This document shows, piece by piece, positions 8,351 through 18,323 of a DNA stretch of 64,000 nucleotides. The stretch is from positions 1 to 64,000 of the forward strand of contig NZ_QNRE01000021.1 in NCBI RefSeq assembly GCF_003315035.1, given 5' to 3'. The stretch comes from Nocardia puris (GTDB lineage: Bacteria > Actinomycetota > Actinomycetes > Mycobacteriales > Mycobacteriaceae). Below the pieces are notes generated by a model, which was given only the letters and a program-made list of their open reading frames with translations, was not told the origin of the DNA and did no database searches. The position numbers were made by a program, and so were the translations under genes. The first letter of the stretch is position 1. Every line of letters starts with the position of its first letter.

Positions 8351-8746
8351 TCAGGCGGTGTTCGTCAGGTGCGTGAGCACGCACAGCCAGCGGCCCGCGC
8401 GGCGGACGAAGACATCCGTGGTCCACTCGTCGAGGTCGAACCGCTGGTCCTGCCAGTGCGCGGTGTTGCGCACCCGCACGCTGAGCACCGCCGTGTCGCC
8501 GTACACGCGCACCCTCGGCTCGCCGACCCGCTCCATCATCGAATGGCTCAGCACACCGGACCGGACATTGTCGAGGAACCGGGTGCCCTCGTCGATCCCG
8601 TTCTGCCCCACGAACACCCAGTCGGGCGCCGCGAACGCCCCGATCCGCTCGGCATCGTTGTCCCGCAGCGCGACCAGCCATTCGTCATAGACCTGGATCA
8701 GCTCGCGCTCCACCGCCTCGTCCCGCGCATCACTCGTCGTCGTCAT
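8351..8746 (-). CDS. SnoaL-like/DUF4440 (NTF2-fold) protein
   Basis: Protein of 131 aa. The N-terminal helices (ERELIQVYDEWLVALRDNDAERIGAF), FVGQNGIDEGTRFLDNVRSG and the beta-rich tail ending GRWLCVLTHLT follow the NTF2-like fold of SnoaL/DUF4440 proteins. Substrate unknown. The ATG at 8746 lies 6 bases after a TAGCGT -10 element with no Shine-Dalgarno, so the message is probably leaderless. Confidence 0.75.
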   Translation of the reverse strand: MTTTSDARDEAVERELIQVYDEWLVALRDNDAERIGAFAAPDWVFVGQNGIDEGTRFLDNVRSGVLSHSMMERVGEPRVRVYGDTAVLSVRVRNTAHWQDQRFDLDEWTTDVFVRRAGRWLCVLTHLTNTA

Positions 8747-8752
8747 ACCCCG

Positions 8753-8758
8753 ACGCTA
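8753..8758 (-). promoter_or_regulatory. -10 element of a leaderless promoter
   Basis: TAGCGT on the minus strand ends 6 bases before the ATG of the SnoaL-like gene. This is the usual actinobacterial spacing when transcription starts at the first codon. Confidence 0.5.
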
Positions 8759-8812
8759 GGCCGGACGCGCACGACCGCGCTTGGAGAAATGGAACCGCAC
8801 GGCCGCGTTCGG

Positions 8813-9481
8813 TCAGTGGCGGGGGAGGGTGCGGAGGAGGGAGCGGACAGTGGGGCGGAGGCGGGCGGGTGGGAAGCGGTCGGGGTCGGAGAGGACGAGG
8901 CGGCCGAGGGATTCGGTGAAGCCGATCATGACGTGGCCGATGAGTTCGACATCGGCGTTTGCGGGGCCGCCGCGCACGCGGAAACCGGTGCGCAGCATGT
9001 CGATATAGCGGGCGAGCAGGTCGTCGCGGGCGGTGGTGAGGACTTCGCGGTGTTCGCCGGAGGCGCCTTCGGTCGGCCAGAGGATGAGCCGCCAGCGCTC
9101 CGGGGTGGCGGCGACCGCGTCGAGGAAGGCCATGACGGCGGCGACGAACTGCTCGTCGGGATCGGTGTCGGGCGTGATCTCGGGCATCGCGGCGAAGACC
9201 TGCGCCATCCCGCGCGCGTGCTCGCGGTGCAGCAGCGCGCCGACCAGCTCCGGCGCCGTCGGATACATCGCGTAGAGCACGGGTTTGGCGACGCCGGCCT
9301 GTTTGGCGACCTCCTGCATGGTGAGCTGGCCCAGCCCGTCGCGACCGATCACGCGCAGTGCCGCGTCGAGCAGTTGTTCGCGCCGCTGCGCGGGCGGCAG
9401 GCGCGGGGTGTTGCGCCGGCGCGGGCGGCCGGTGGCGGGCGAGATGTGCCACACGCCCGCCGCCTTCTTCTCGATGCTCAC
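8813..9481 (-). CDS. TetR-family transcriptional regulator
   Basis: Protein of 222 aa. A TetR helix-turn-helix spans about residues 30-75 (REQLLDAALRVIGRDGLGQL, EVAKQAGVAKPVLYAMYPTA). The C-terminal ligand domain is variable. GTG at 9481 has no Shine-Dalgarno; a weak CATGAT 6 bases upstream suggests leaderless initiation. It is divergent from steA (146-base gap) and may regulate itself or the minus-strand genes after it. Ligand unknown. Confidence 0.85.
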   Translation of the reverse strand: MSIEKKAAGVWHISPATGRPRRRNTPRLPPAQRREQLLDAALRVIGRDGLGQLTMQEVAKQAGVAKPVLYAMYPTAPELVGALLHREHARGMAQVFAAMPEITPDTDPDEQFVAAVMAFLDAVAATPERWRLILWPTEGASGEHREVLTTARDDLLARYIDMLRTGFRVRGGPANADVELIGHVMIGFTESLGRLVLSDPDRFPPARLRPTVRSLLRTLPRH

Positions 9482-9627
9482 CCCGAAATCATGCCTCGAG
9501 CGCGATCGGCGTCCCGGTGCCGTCCGGTCGGTTCGGTCCTGGGAATGCTGGTATCACAGTGACGAATGTGGCCCGTGGTTCGGCGCGCCTCCACCATTGG
9601 TTGAGAGTTTGGGCTCATCATCGGCCC

Positions 9628-10842
9628 ATGAAGATGCTGGCGTTGTTGTCGAAGAACACCGAAACGCTGCCTGGTCTGACCGGGATAGCCCGGGTGGATC
9701 GCAACACCCGGCGTCTGCTCAAGCGGGTGGGTCCCGGCGATATCGTCGTGCTCGACGAGATGGACCTGGACCGCATGACCGCCGACCGGCTGATCGAGGC
9801 GGGCGTGGTGGGGGTGATCAACACCTCGCCGTCCATCTCCGGCCGCTACCCCAACCTGGGGCCGGAAGTGCTGGTGGCCAACGACATCCTGCTGCTCGAC
9901 ACCGTCAGCTCCGACGCGTTCAGCAAGATCAAGGACGGCAGCAAGATCCGGATCAGCCAGGGCGTCGTCTACGCCGACCGGCTCACCAAGAAGGAACCCG
10001 AGGCGCTGGTCGAGGGCATCGAGCTCACCGAGTCGGCCGTCGCGGACCGGATGATCGAGGCGCGCAACGGGCTGGCCGATCATCTGGAGGCGTTCGCGGG
10101 CAACACCATCGAGTTCGTGCGCACCGAGAGCGCGCTGCTCATCGACGGGATCGGCGTGCCCGAGCTGGAACTCGAGATGAAGAACCGGCACGTGGTGGTG
10201 GTGGCCGACGGGCCCGATCACGCCGAGGATCTGGACCGGCTCAAGCCGTTCATCAAGGAATACGCGCCGATCATGATCGGCGTCGGGCGCGGCGCGGACA
10301 CGCTCATGAAGCGCGGCTACCGGCCCGACGTGATCGTCGGCGATCCCGAGGAGATCACCACCTCGACGATGAAGTGCGGCGCCGAGGTCATCCTGCCCGC
10401 CGACACCGACGGGCACGCGAAAGGCCTGGAGCGCATTCAGGATCTGGGCATCGGCGCCACCACCTTCCCGTCCTCGGGTTCGCCCGCCGACCTGGCGTTG
10501 CTGCTCGCCCACCACCACGGCGCCGCCCTGATCGTCACCGCGGGCGCGGCCGCCTCGCTGGACGACTTCTTCGACCGCGGCCGCCGCGACTCCAACCCGG
10601 CCACCTTCCTCACCCGGCTCAAGCTCGGCACCAAACTGATGGACGCCAAGGCCGTGGCCACCCTCTACCGCAACCGGGTGTCGGGCGTGGCGGTGGCGAT
10701 GGTGGTGCTGGCCGCGCTGATCGCCGTGATCGTGGTGCTGCTCGCCTCCAATTCCGGTGGGGACGTGATGGATTGGGCGGTCGACACCTGGAATCGCGGG
10801 ACGCACTGGGTGCAGGCCCAGGTCGACGCGCGCACCAACTGA
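9628..10842 (+). CDS. steA: SteA-like cell-separation protein (Rv1697-type)
   Basis: Protein of 404 aa. It matches the Rv1697/SteA family through MKMLALLSKNTETLPGLTG at the start, SISGRYPNLGPEVLV, and the thiamin-pyrophosphokinase-like part GVGRGADTLMKRGYRPDVIV. One transmembrane helix near residues 352-375 anchors the C terminus. In Corynebacterium SteA acts with SteB in the RipC-FtsEX-linked daughter-cell separation pathway. ATG at 9628 gives the family N terminus; an ATG at 9634 is less likely. steB follows after 9 bases. Confidence 0.9.
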   Translation: MKMLALLSKNTETLPGLTGIARVDRNTRRLLKRVGPGDIVVLDEMDLDRMTADRLIEAGVVGVINTSPSISGRYPNLGPEVLVANDILLLDTVSSDAFSKIKDGSKIRISQGVVYADRLTKKEPEALVEGIELTESAVADRMIEARNGLADHLEAFAGNTIEFVRTESALLIDGIGVPELELEMKNRHVVVVADGPDHAEDLDRLKPFIKEYAPIMIGVGRGADTLMKRGYRPDVIVGDPEEITTSTMKCGAEVILPADTDGHAKGLERIQDLGIGATTFPSSGSPADLALLLAHHHGAALIVTAGAAASLDDFFDRGRRDSNPATFLTRLKLGTKLMDAKAVATLYRNRVSGVAVAMVVLAALIAVIVVLLASNSGGDVMDWAVDTWNRGTHWVQAQVDARTN

Positions 10843-10851
10843 GGGGACTCG

Positions 10852-11796
10852 ATGATCTCACTACGTCAGCACGCGATCTCGATCGTGGCGATCTTCCTCG
10901 CGCTCGCGATCGGAGTGGTGCTCGGCTCGCAGACGCTCGCGGCCGATCTGCTCTCGGGATTGCGTGCGGACAAGACCGATCTGCGTCAGCAGGTGGACAC
11001 CCTCGGCGACCAGAATCGCCGTCTCACCGACGAATTGAACGCCGCCGACCGCTTCATCGAGGGCGCGGGCGGGCGGATCCTCGGTGGTGCGCTCGCGCAG
11101 CGTTCGGTCGTGGTGTTCACCACCCCCGACGCCGACCCCGCCGACGTCGAGGCCGTGAGCCAGGGGTTGGCGACCTCCGGCGCGACGGTGACCGGTCGCA
11201 TCGCACTGACCGACGCGTTCACCGACGCCACCGAGGGCGACCGGCTGCGCACGGCGATCACCAACGTGATCCCGGCGGGCGCCCAATTGCGCACGGGCGG
11301 CGTGGATCAGGGGAGTATCGCGGGGGATCTGCTCGGCATGGTGTTGCTTCTCGATCCCGCGAACGCGCAACCGCGCGGCACCGATCAGGAGCGCGCGCTG
11401 GTGTTGGAGACCCTGCGCGGCGGCGGTTTCCTCGCCTACGGGGACACGCCGGTGCAGCCCGCCCAGCTCGGTGTGATCGTCACCGGCAACGGGGCGAAGG
11501 CGGCCGAGGACGGTCAGGGCGCGAACCTCGCGCACTTCGCCGGTGCGCTGCGCGGGCGCGGTGCGGGCATCGTGCTCGCCGGACGAACAGGTGCGTCGGA
11601 GGGGTCGGGGCCGATCGCCGAGCTGCGGTCGGACGCGCAGCTGGCGACCACGGTCACCACGGTGGACAACCTGGACCGCGCGATCGGGCGCGTCACCGCG
11701 GTCCTCGGGCTGACCGAGCAGCTCAACGGGGGAGCAGGGCGGTACGGGACCGGGGACAAGGCCACCTCGTTGACGCTGGCCGCGCTGCCCAGCTGA
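10852..11796 (+). CDS. SteB/MctB-like membrane protein (Rv1698-type)
   Basis: Protein of 314 aa. A single N-terminal transmembrane helix (about 9-28, SIVAIFLALAIGVVLGSQTL) is followed by a coiled-coil stretch (DKTDLRQQVDTLGDQNRRL) and an extracytoplasmic alpha/beta domain. The M. tuberculosis homologue is called MctB and linked to copper tolerance; the corynebacterial homologue SteB works with SteA in cell separation. The adjacency here favours the second reading. ATG at 10852 follows GAGGGGAC. Confidence 0.88.
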   Translation: MISLRQHAISIVAIFLALAIGVVLGSQTLAADLLSGLRADKTDLRQQVDTLGDQNRRLTDELNAADRFIEGAGGRILGGALAQRSVVVFTTPDADPADVEAVSQGLATSGATVTGRIALTDAFTDATEGDRLRTAITNVIPAGAQLRTGGVDQGSIAGDLLGMVLLLDPANAQPRGTDQERALVLETLRGGGFLAYGDTPVQPAQLGVIVTGNGAKAAEDGQGANLAHFAGALRGRGAGIVLAGRTGASEGSGPIAELRSDAQLATTVTTVDNLDRAIGRVTAVLGLTEQLNGGAGRYGTGDKATSLTLAALPS

Positions 11797-11947
11797 GGGT
11801 AGTCGCCGCTGTCGATCCGGATCGGCCGGTTCGCGGCCGCCCCGAGAGCCGCCGACCAGTCGCTCCACTCGATCTCGGCCGTGGGCCCGGTCGACGGTGA
11901 GCTGGAGCCGGATCGTGCGGCTCGCGGTCGGGGTCAGTGGGCGATCG

Positions 11948-12793
11948 TCATCGGGTCGTTGCGCCGAGCTCGAACGCCCGCGGGGGTCGGGCCAACGCAC
12001 GTAGGGCGGGGAGCACTGTCGGCCAGGTGTGGCGGGGGAAGACTTCGTGGCCGGTGTTCGGTAGCGGGATGAAGCGGGCGTCGAGTTCGGTGGCCAGGGC
12101 CCGGCCGTGGGGCAGCGGGAGGAACGGGTCCTGTTCGCCGTGGAAAACCACTGTGGGAGCGGTGATTTCGGGGAGGCGGTCGCGCCAGGGCGTGCCCGGG
12201 TCGATCAGGAACGGGTTGGTGAACTGGGCCTCGGGGTTCCCGGAGCGCGCGAGGACCCGGGTGGCGATGTCGCGCATGGCGGCCTCGTCGAAGTCGGCCG
12301 AGTACGGGCGTTCGGCCTCGACGATGTAGTCGATGGCGGATTCGGGGTCGTTCCAGTCCGGGGGCGCGGGCTCGGCCAGCGGGAGCGGGTCGGGCAGGTC
12401 GGGGGTGTCATGACCGGGGCCGCCGGGCGTGGACGCGAAGAGCGTCAGCGAGGCGACCGGGTGGTCGAGTGCGAGGAGCTGGGCGACGGCGGCGCCCCCG
12501 GACATGCCGAGAATGTGCGCCCGCCTGCCGTCGAGCAGGGCGGCGGCATCGGCGACAAGATCGCGCAGGGTGTGCGGCGGGGCGCCGGCGGGGGAGGCGG
12601 TGGAGCGGCCCGCGTCGCGGCTGTCGTAGCGGATGACGTGGAAGGTGTCGGCGAGCGCGGCGCACAGCTCGTCCGGCCAGGAGATCAGCGAGTGGCCCGC
12701 CGCGTGCAGGAGGAGCAGCGCGGGCAGGGCGGGGTCGCCCTCGGTCCGGACACAGAGCTCGACACCGTTGATCGGCAGCAGGCGCTCGGTCAT
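11948..12793 (-). CDS. Alpha/beta hydrolase
   Basis: Protein of 281 aa. Nucleophile elbow GMSGGA is near residue 97; LLLHAAGHS carries the oxyanion region; EQDPFLPL supplies the acid and NTGHEVFP the catalytic His. This resembles haloperoxidase/epoxide-hydrolase type enzymes; substrate unknown. ATG at 12793 has AAAGGTGG seven bases upstream, better than GTG at 12802. It is divergent from a MarR gene, with a 20-bp palindrome 10 bases upstream of its start. Confidence 0.88.
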   Translation of the reverse strand: MTERLLPINGVELCVRTEGDPALPALLLLHAAGHSLISWPDELCAALADTFHVIRYDSRDAGRSTASPAGAPPHTLRDLVADAAALLDGRRAHILGMSGGAAVAQLLALDHPVASLTLFASTPGGPGHDTPDLPDPLPLAEPAPPDWNDPESAIDYIVEAERPYSADFDEAAMRDIATRVLARSGNPEAQFTNPFLIDPGTPWRDRLPEITAPTVVFHGEQDPFLPLPHGRALATELDARFIPLPNTGHEVFPRHTWPTVLPALRALARPPRAFELGATTR

Positions 12794-12803
12794 GGGAACC
12801 ACC

Positions 12804-12823
12804 TTTCGTTACATGTAACGAAA
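12804..12823. promoter_or_regulatory. MarR-type operator 1
   Basis: TTTCGTTACATGTAACGAAA is a perfect 20-bp palindrome directly upstream of the hydrolase ribosome binding site. Its TTACATGTAA core is repeated next to the divergent MarR gene. Confidence 0.75.
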
Positions 12824-12840
12824 AAGCTAGCCCGGAAGTT

Positions 12841-12854
12841 GGTTACATGTCAAC
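12841..12854. promoter_or_regulatory. MarR-type operator 2
   Basis: GGTTACATGTCAAC repeats the TTACATG core of the palindrome at 12804-12823 with the two ACATGT centres 34 bases apart. It ends 3 bases before the MarR start codon, so occupancy should shut off that gene. Confidence 0.65.
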
Positions 12855-12857
12855 GGT

Positions 12858-13292
12858 ATGCTCACATTCGTGGACCTCGATGTGAGCCGAGCGTGGACGG
12901 CCTACCGCCGCCTGCGTCTCGTCGTCGACGCGGAAGTGGCGCGTGACCTGGAGCGGAGCACCGCGCTGTCGATGCCCGACTTCGAAGTGCTCGCCGCCGT
13001 GGTCGAGCTGGACGAGCCGTGCCTGCGAGTCGCCGCGCTGGCCGGGCACCTGGGCTGGTCGCACAGCAGGCTCTCCCGGCAACTCGGCCGGATGGAGACC
13101 CGCGGACTCATCGACCGGGTGCCGTGCGAGCGCGACGGCCGCGGCGACGACGTCGTCCTAGGCCCCGAGGGCCGCTCCGCCTACGACGCCGCCGAACCCG
13201 TCCACGCCACCGCCGTCACCCGCCACTTCGGCGACCGCCTCGCACACGAGGACCTGGCGACTCTGATCGCACTGGGCTCCCGGCTGGAGTGA
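12858..13292 (+). CDS. MarR-family transcriptional regulator
   Basis: Protein of 144 aa with a winged helix-turn-helix: LRVAALAGHLGWSHSRLSRQ followed by LGRMETRGLIDRVPCERDGR (recognition helix and wing). It is divergent from the alpha/beta hydrolase over 64 bases holding two TTACATG operators, so it probably represses both. ATG at 12858 lacks a Shine-Dalgarno; a GTG at 12870 is an alternative start. Confidence 0.85.
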   Translation: MLTFVDLDVSRAWTAYRRLRLVVDAEVARDLERSTALSMPDFEVLAAVVELDEPCLRVAALAGHLGWSHSRLSRQLGRMETRGLIDRVPCERDGRGDDVVLGPEGRSAYDAAEPVHATAVTRHFGDRLAHEDLATLIALGSRLE

Positions 13293-13560
13293 ACGCGCGG
13301 CGACGGCCACGGATCAGCGCACCAGGCGCGCGATTCCGCAGCCGGGCAGGGCCGGCGCGTCGTACTGCTGGCTGTCGCCGAATGCCTTCGTGGACCTGGT
13401 TCCGGATGTGGATGTCCATCGGATGCGCGGCGGCGAGGGGTCCCGTTCGTCGCGGCCCGGTAGCGGCCCCGCTCACATCGGCCCGGCGCGTGCTCTGATC
13501 GGTGTTCAGCGATCGGGTGGCAAACGTGCGTGGCGTTCGTTCGCGGGGGTGGGTTCGTGT

Positions 13561-13566
13561 TACCGT
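13561..13566 (+). promoter_or_regulatory. Possible -10 element for pyrG
   Basis: TACCGT ends 8 bases before the GTG start of pyrG and no clear Shine-Dalgarno is present. A near-leaderless transcript is possible. The 282 bases before pyrG hold no gene I can support. Confidence 0.35.
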
Positions 13567-13574
13567 GAAGACCC

Positions 13575-15296
<1,722 letters not shown>

Positions 15297-15944
15297 ATGA
15301 GCACCGACGGGGGACGGCACGAGTTCGAGACGGTCGGCAGCCGCGTCGTGTACAGCGGGGCCATCCTCGCGCTGCGGCTGGACAAGGTGGCGATGCCCGG
15401 TGGGCGGATCGCCGAACGCGAGGTGATCGAGCACCACGGCGCGGTCGCGATCGTCGCGCTCGACGAGGCGGGCGAGGTGGTGCTCATCGACCAGTACCGG
15501 CATCCGCTGGGCACGCGGCTGCTGGAACTGCCCGCGGGCCTGCTGGACGTGCAGGGCGAGGACCCGCTCGAGGCGGCCAAGCGGGAACTGGCCGAGGAGA
15601 CGGGACTGGCCGCGCGGGAGTGGTCGGTGCTGGTGGACGTGGCGCTCTCGCCGGGATTCACCGACGAGGCGCTGCGCGTCTACCTCGCGAGCGGGTTGAG
15701 CCAGACCGAGCGACCCGAACCCGAACACGAGGAAGCCGATATCCGGCTGGTCCGGATGCCCGTCGCCGAGGCGGTGCGGGCGGCGCTGGAAGGCCGCATC
15801 GTCAACGCGACGGCGGTGGCCGGAGTGCTGGCGCTGGCCGCCGCGCGGGCCGGTGACCAGCCGCTGCGCCCGGCCGACGCGCCCTGGCCGGGCCAGCCCA
15901 CCGCGCTGCTGGAACGCCAGGCGCGGCAGCGGTCCGGGGACTGA
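15297..15944 (+). CDS. Nudix hydrolase, ADP-ribose pyrophosphatase type (Rv1700-like)
   Basis: Protein of 215 aa. The Nudix box is LLDVQGEDPLEAAKRELAEE-TGL with the RE-x-x-EE metal ligands. The preceding LIDQYRHPLGTRLLELPAG is characteristic of ADP-ribose pyrophosphatases, which hydrolyse ADP-ribose to AMP and ribose 5-phosphate. ATG at 15297 abuts the pyrG stop. Order pyrG-Nudix-xerD matches mycobacteria. Confidence 0.9.
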   Translation: MSTDGGRHEFETVGSRVVYSGAILALRLDKVAMPGGRIAEREVIEHHGAVAIVALDEAGEVVLIDQYRHPLGTRLLELPAGLLDVQGEDPLEAAKRELAEETGLAAREWSVLVDVALSPGFTDEALRVYLASGLSQTERPEPEHEEADIRLVRMPVAEAVRAALEGRIVNATAVAGVLALAAARAGDQPLRPADAPWPGQPTALLERQARQRSGD

Positions 15945-15957
15945 CGGCGGGCCGCGG

Positions 15958-16908
15958 GTGCTGGCGCGCGAGATCGACGCCTACCTCGACCATCTCGCGG
16001 TCGAGCGCGGCGCGGCGCGCAACACCCTCGGCGCCTACCGCCGCGACCTGCACCGGTATCGGGATTTCCTGACCGGTCGCGGGGTGGCGGGGCTCGACGG
16101 CGTCCGCGAGACCGACGTCGCCGAGTTCATGGTCGCGCTGCGCGCGGGCGGTCCCGACCATCCGCCGCTGGCGGCGAGTTCGGTCGCGCGAGCGCTGATC
16201 GCGGTGCGCGGCCTGCACCGCTTCGCCGCCGCCGAGGGCATCACCGCCACCGACGTCGCGCACGCCGTGAAACCGCCCGCGCCCGGTCGCCGATTGCCCA
16301 AGGCGCTGCCCTACGACCAGGTGTTGCGGGTGCTGGAAGCCGCGGGCGGTGGACCGGTCGCAGACGACGCCACGGCGGCGACCGACGGGGGACCGCGCGG
16401 CTTGCGGGACCGCGCGCTGCTGGAACTGCTGTACTCGACGGGCGCGCGCATCTCCGAGGTGGTCGGGCTCGACGTGGACGACATCGACGCCGAGGACCGC
16501 GCGGTCGTGTTGCGCGGCAAGGGCGGTAAACAGCGCATGGTCCCCATCGGACGCCCGGCCATGGCCGCCGTGGACGCCTACCTCGTGCGTGGCAGGCCGG
16601 TGCTGGCCGCGAGCGGGAAGGCCACCGGTGGCGCGCTGTTCCTCAACAATCGCGGCGGCAGGCTGTCGCGCCAGAGCGCGTGGCAGGTGTTGCAGGACGC
16701 GGCCGAACGCGCGGGCATCACCGCGGCCGTGTCGCCGCACACGCTGCGGCACTCGTTCGCCACCCACCTGCTGGACGGGGGCGCGGACGTGCGTGTGGTG
16801 CAGGAACTGCTGGGGCACGCGTCGGTGACTACCACGCAGATCTACACGCTGGTCACGGTGAACACGCTGCGCGAGGTGTGGGCGACGGCCCATCCGCGCG
16901 CGCACTAG
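15958..16908 (+). CDS. xerD: Site-specific tyrosine recombinase XerD
   Basis: Protein of 316 aa. An N-terminal SAM-like core-binding domain (about 1-90) precedes the catalytic domain with Arg in GARISEVVG, Lys in GKGGKQR, H-x-x-R in HTLRHSFATHLLDGG, His in LLGHASVTTT and Tyr in TQIYT. This full set indicates the chromosomal dimer-resolving enzyme, not a phage integrase. GTG at 15958 lies 13 bases after the Nudix stop. Confidence 0.94.
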   Translation: MLAREIDAYLDHLAVERGAARNTLGAYRRDLHRYRDFLTGRGVAGLDGVRETDVAEFMVALRAGGPDHPPLAASSVARALIAVRGLHRFAAAEGITATDVAHAVKPPAPGRRLPKALPYDQVLRVLEAAGGGPVADDATAATDGGPRGLRDRALLELLYSTGARISEVVGLDVDDIDAEDRAVVLRGKGGKQRMVPIGRPAMAAVDAYLVRGRPVLAASGKATGGALFLNNRGGRLSRQSAWQVLQDAAERAGITAAVSPHTLRHSFATHLLDGGADVRVVQELLGHASVTTTQIYTLVTVNTLREVWATAHPRAH

Positions 16909-17348
16909 CGAGTTCGTCGCTCGCCGGGATCGACGCCCATCCGCGCGCAGCAGCCGGCGATCGCTCGGTCGACGACCCCGAAACACCGCTCGCGACGGCC
17001 AACCCCGAGGTATCCACCGCCGCGCGCGAGGAGTTCCGCACCGCGCGCGCACCGGGCATTGTGGCCGGTTCGAGTACTTCCGGCGACTCGGGCGGATCGC
17101 GCCGCGAGGCGAGATGGGACGGGGCGGAAGGGCTCCACGGCCGAGTCGGCGTCCGGTGCCGGCGAGGGACGCGGTCCGACGCCGGAACGGGGCGCGAACT
17201 CGCCGTCGCGTGTCCGAACACCGGTCTCGTGCCGCGAGGCGGTAGCGTCTAATCGAGTGCTGGACCGTACGAAAGCGAGGTCGGGCCTGATCGGCCTCGC
17301 CTAGGCTCGGCGAGGCAACGGGCGCACACGTACAAGGAGCAGCGGATC
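16909..17348 (+). other. Intergenic region upstream of parA, with leader hairpin
   Basis: These 440 bases hold no gene I can support. An 8-bp inverted repeat GCCTCGCC/GGCGAGGC (17294-17301 with 17309-17316) encloses TAGGCTC, and a Shine-Dalgarno AAGGAGC lies at 17334. The TAGGCT in the loop could be a -10 element, which would make the repeat an operator. In mycobacteria several genes lie between xerD and parA; here they are missing. Confidence 0.5.
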
Positions 17349-18323
17349 GTGACGACAGCCGGAGCGGCGGAGCCGCCGATGGGTGCTGGGGCGCAGCCGC
17401 TTTCGGGCCCCGGACAGGGACCGTTCTCGGACGCCGCGGCGGAGACGCTGTGGGGCGAGGGCGGCGAACCCCTACCCGACAACACCGAACTGGGACCGAC
17501 CGGACGGCCGTTGCGCCTGGTCCCCGACCCGCCGCCGGTCGCCGAACACGGTGACGCGCTGATCGTCGCCATGTGCAACCAGAAGGGCGGCGTCGGCAAG
17601 ACCACGTCCACCATCAACCTGGGCGCCGCGCTCGCCGAATACGGCAGGCGGGTGCTGCTGGTCGATCTGGACCCGCAGGGCGCGCTGTCGGCCGGCCTCG
17701 GCGTGGCCCACCACGACCTCGACCAGACCGTGCACAACCTGCTGGTCGGCGGGCGCACCTCGATCGACGACGTGCTGATGCGCACCAAGGTCGAGAACAT
17801 GGACCTGCTGCCCAGCAATATCGACCTGTCGGCGGCGGAGATCCAGCTCGTCAACGAGGTCGGGCGCGAACAGACCCTCGGGCGCGCGCTGGAACCGGTG
17901 CGCGACCGCTACGACTACATCCTCATCGACTGCCAGCCCTCGCTGGGCCTGCTCACCGTCAACGCGCTGGCCTGCTCCGACGGCGTGATCATCCCGATGG
18001 AATGCGAGTACTTCTCGCTGCGCGGCCTGGCCCTGCTCAACGACACCGTGGAGAAGGTGCGCGACCGGCTGAACCCGCGGCTGAGCCTGTACGGCATCGT
18101 GGTCACCATGTTCGATGCCCGGCTCCTGCATTCGCGCCAGGTGATGGCGCGCGTCGTCGAAGTATTCGGCGACCTGGTGTACGACACCGCCATCGCGCGG
18201 ACCGTCCGGTTCCCCGACGCCAGCGTCGCCGGTGAACCGATCACCACTTGGGCGCCGAAATCCGGTGGCGCGGAAGCGTATCGGGCGATGGCACGGGAAG
18301 TCATCCACCGGTCCGGCCGGTGA
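17349..18323 (+). CDS. ParA-family ATPase (Rv1708-type)
   Basis: Protein of 324 aa. After about 65 disordered Pro/Gly-rich residues comes the deviant Walker A KGGVGKTT (79-86), then LLVDLDPQGALSAGLG, LIDCQPSLGLLTVNAL and the C-terminal TVRFPDASVAGEPI. This is the ParA paralogue next to scpAB, distinct from the origin-proximal parA. A role in chromosome organisation with ScpAB is inference from the conserved linkage. Its stop overlaps the scpA start by 4 bases. Confidence 0.9.
   Translation: MTTAGAAEPPMGAGAQPLSGPGQGPFSDAAAETLWGEGGEPLPDNTELGPTGRPLRLVPDPPPVAEHGDALIVAMCNQKGGVGKTTSTINLGAALAEYGRRVLLVDLDPQGALSAGLGVAHHDLDQTVHNLLVGGRTSIDDVLMRTKVENMDLLPSNIDLSAAEIQLVNEVGREQTLGRALEPVRDRYDYILIDCQPSLGLLTVNALACSDGVIIPMECEYFSLRGLALLNDTVEKVRDRLNPRLSLYGIVVTMFDARLLHSRQVMARVVEVFGDLVYDTAIARTVRFPDASVAGEPITTWAPKSGGAEAYRAMAREVIHRSGR

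Noticed and set aside
9358..9627. Upstream extension of the steA frame
   Set aside because: It overlaps the TetR gene on the other strand and lacks homology to SteA N termini; MKMLALLSKNT at 9628 is the family start.
15958..16908. Tyrosine recombinase considered as a phage or island integrase
   Set aside because: Length, motifs and pyrG-Nudix-xerD-parA context identify chromosomal XerD; no att repeats or phage genes nearby.
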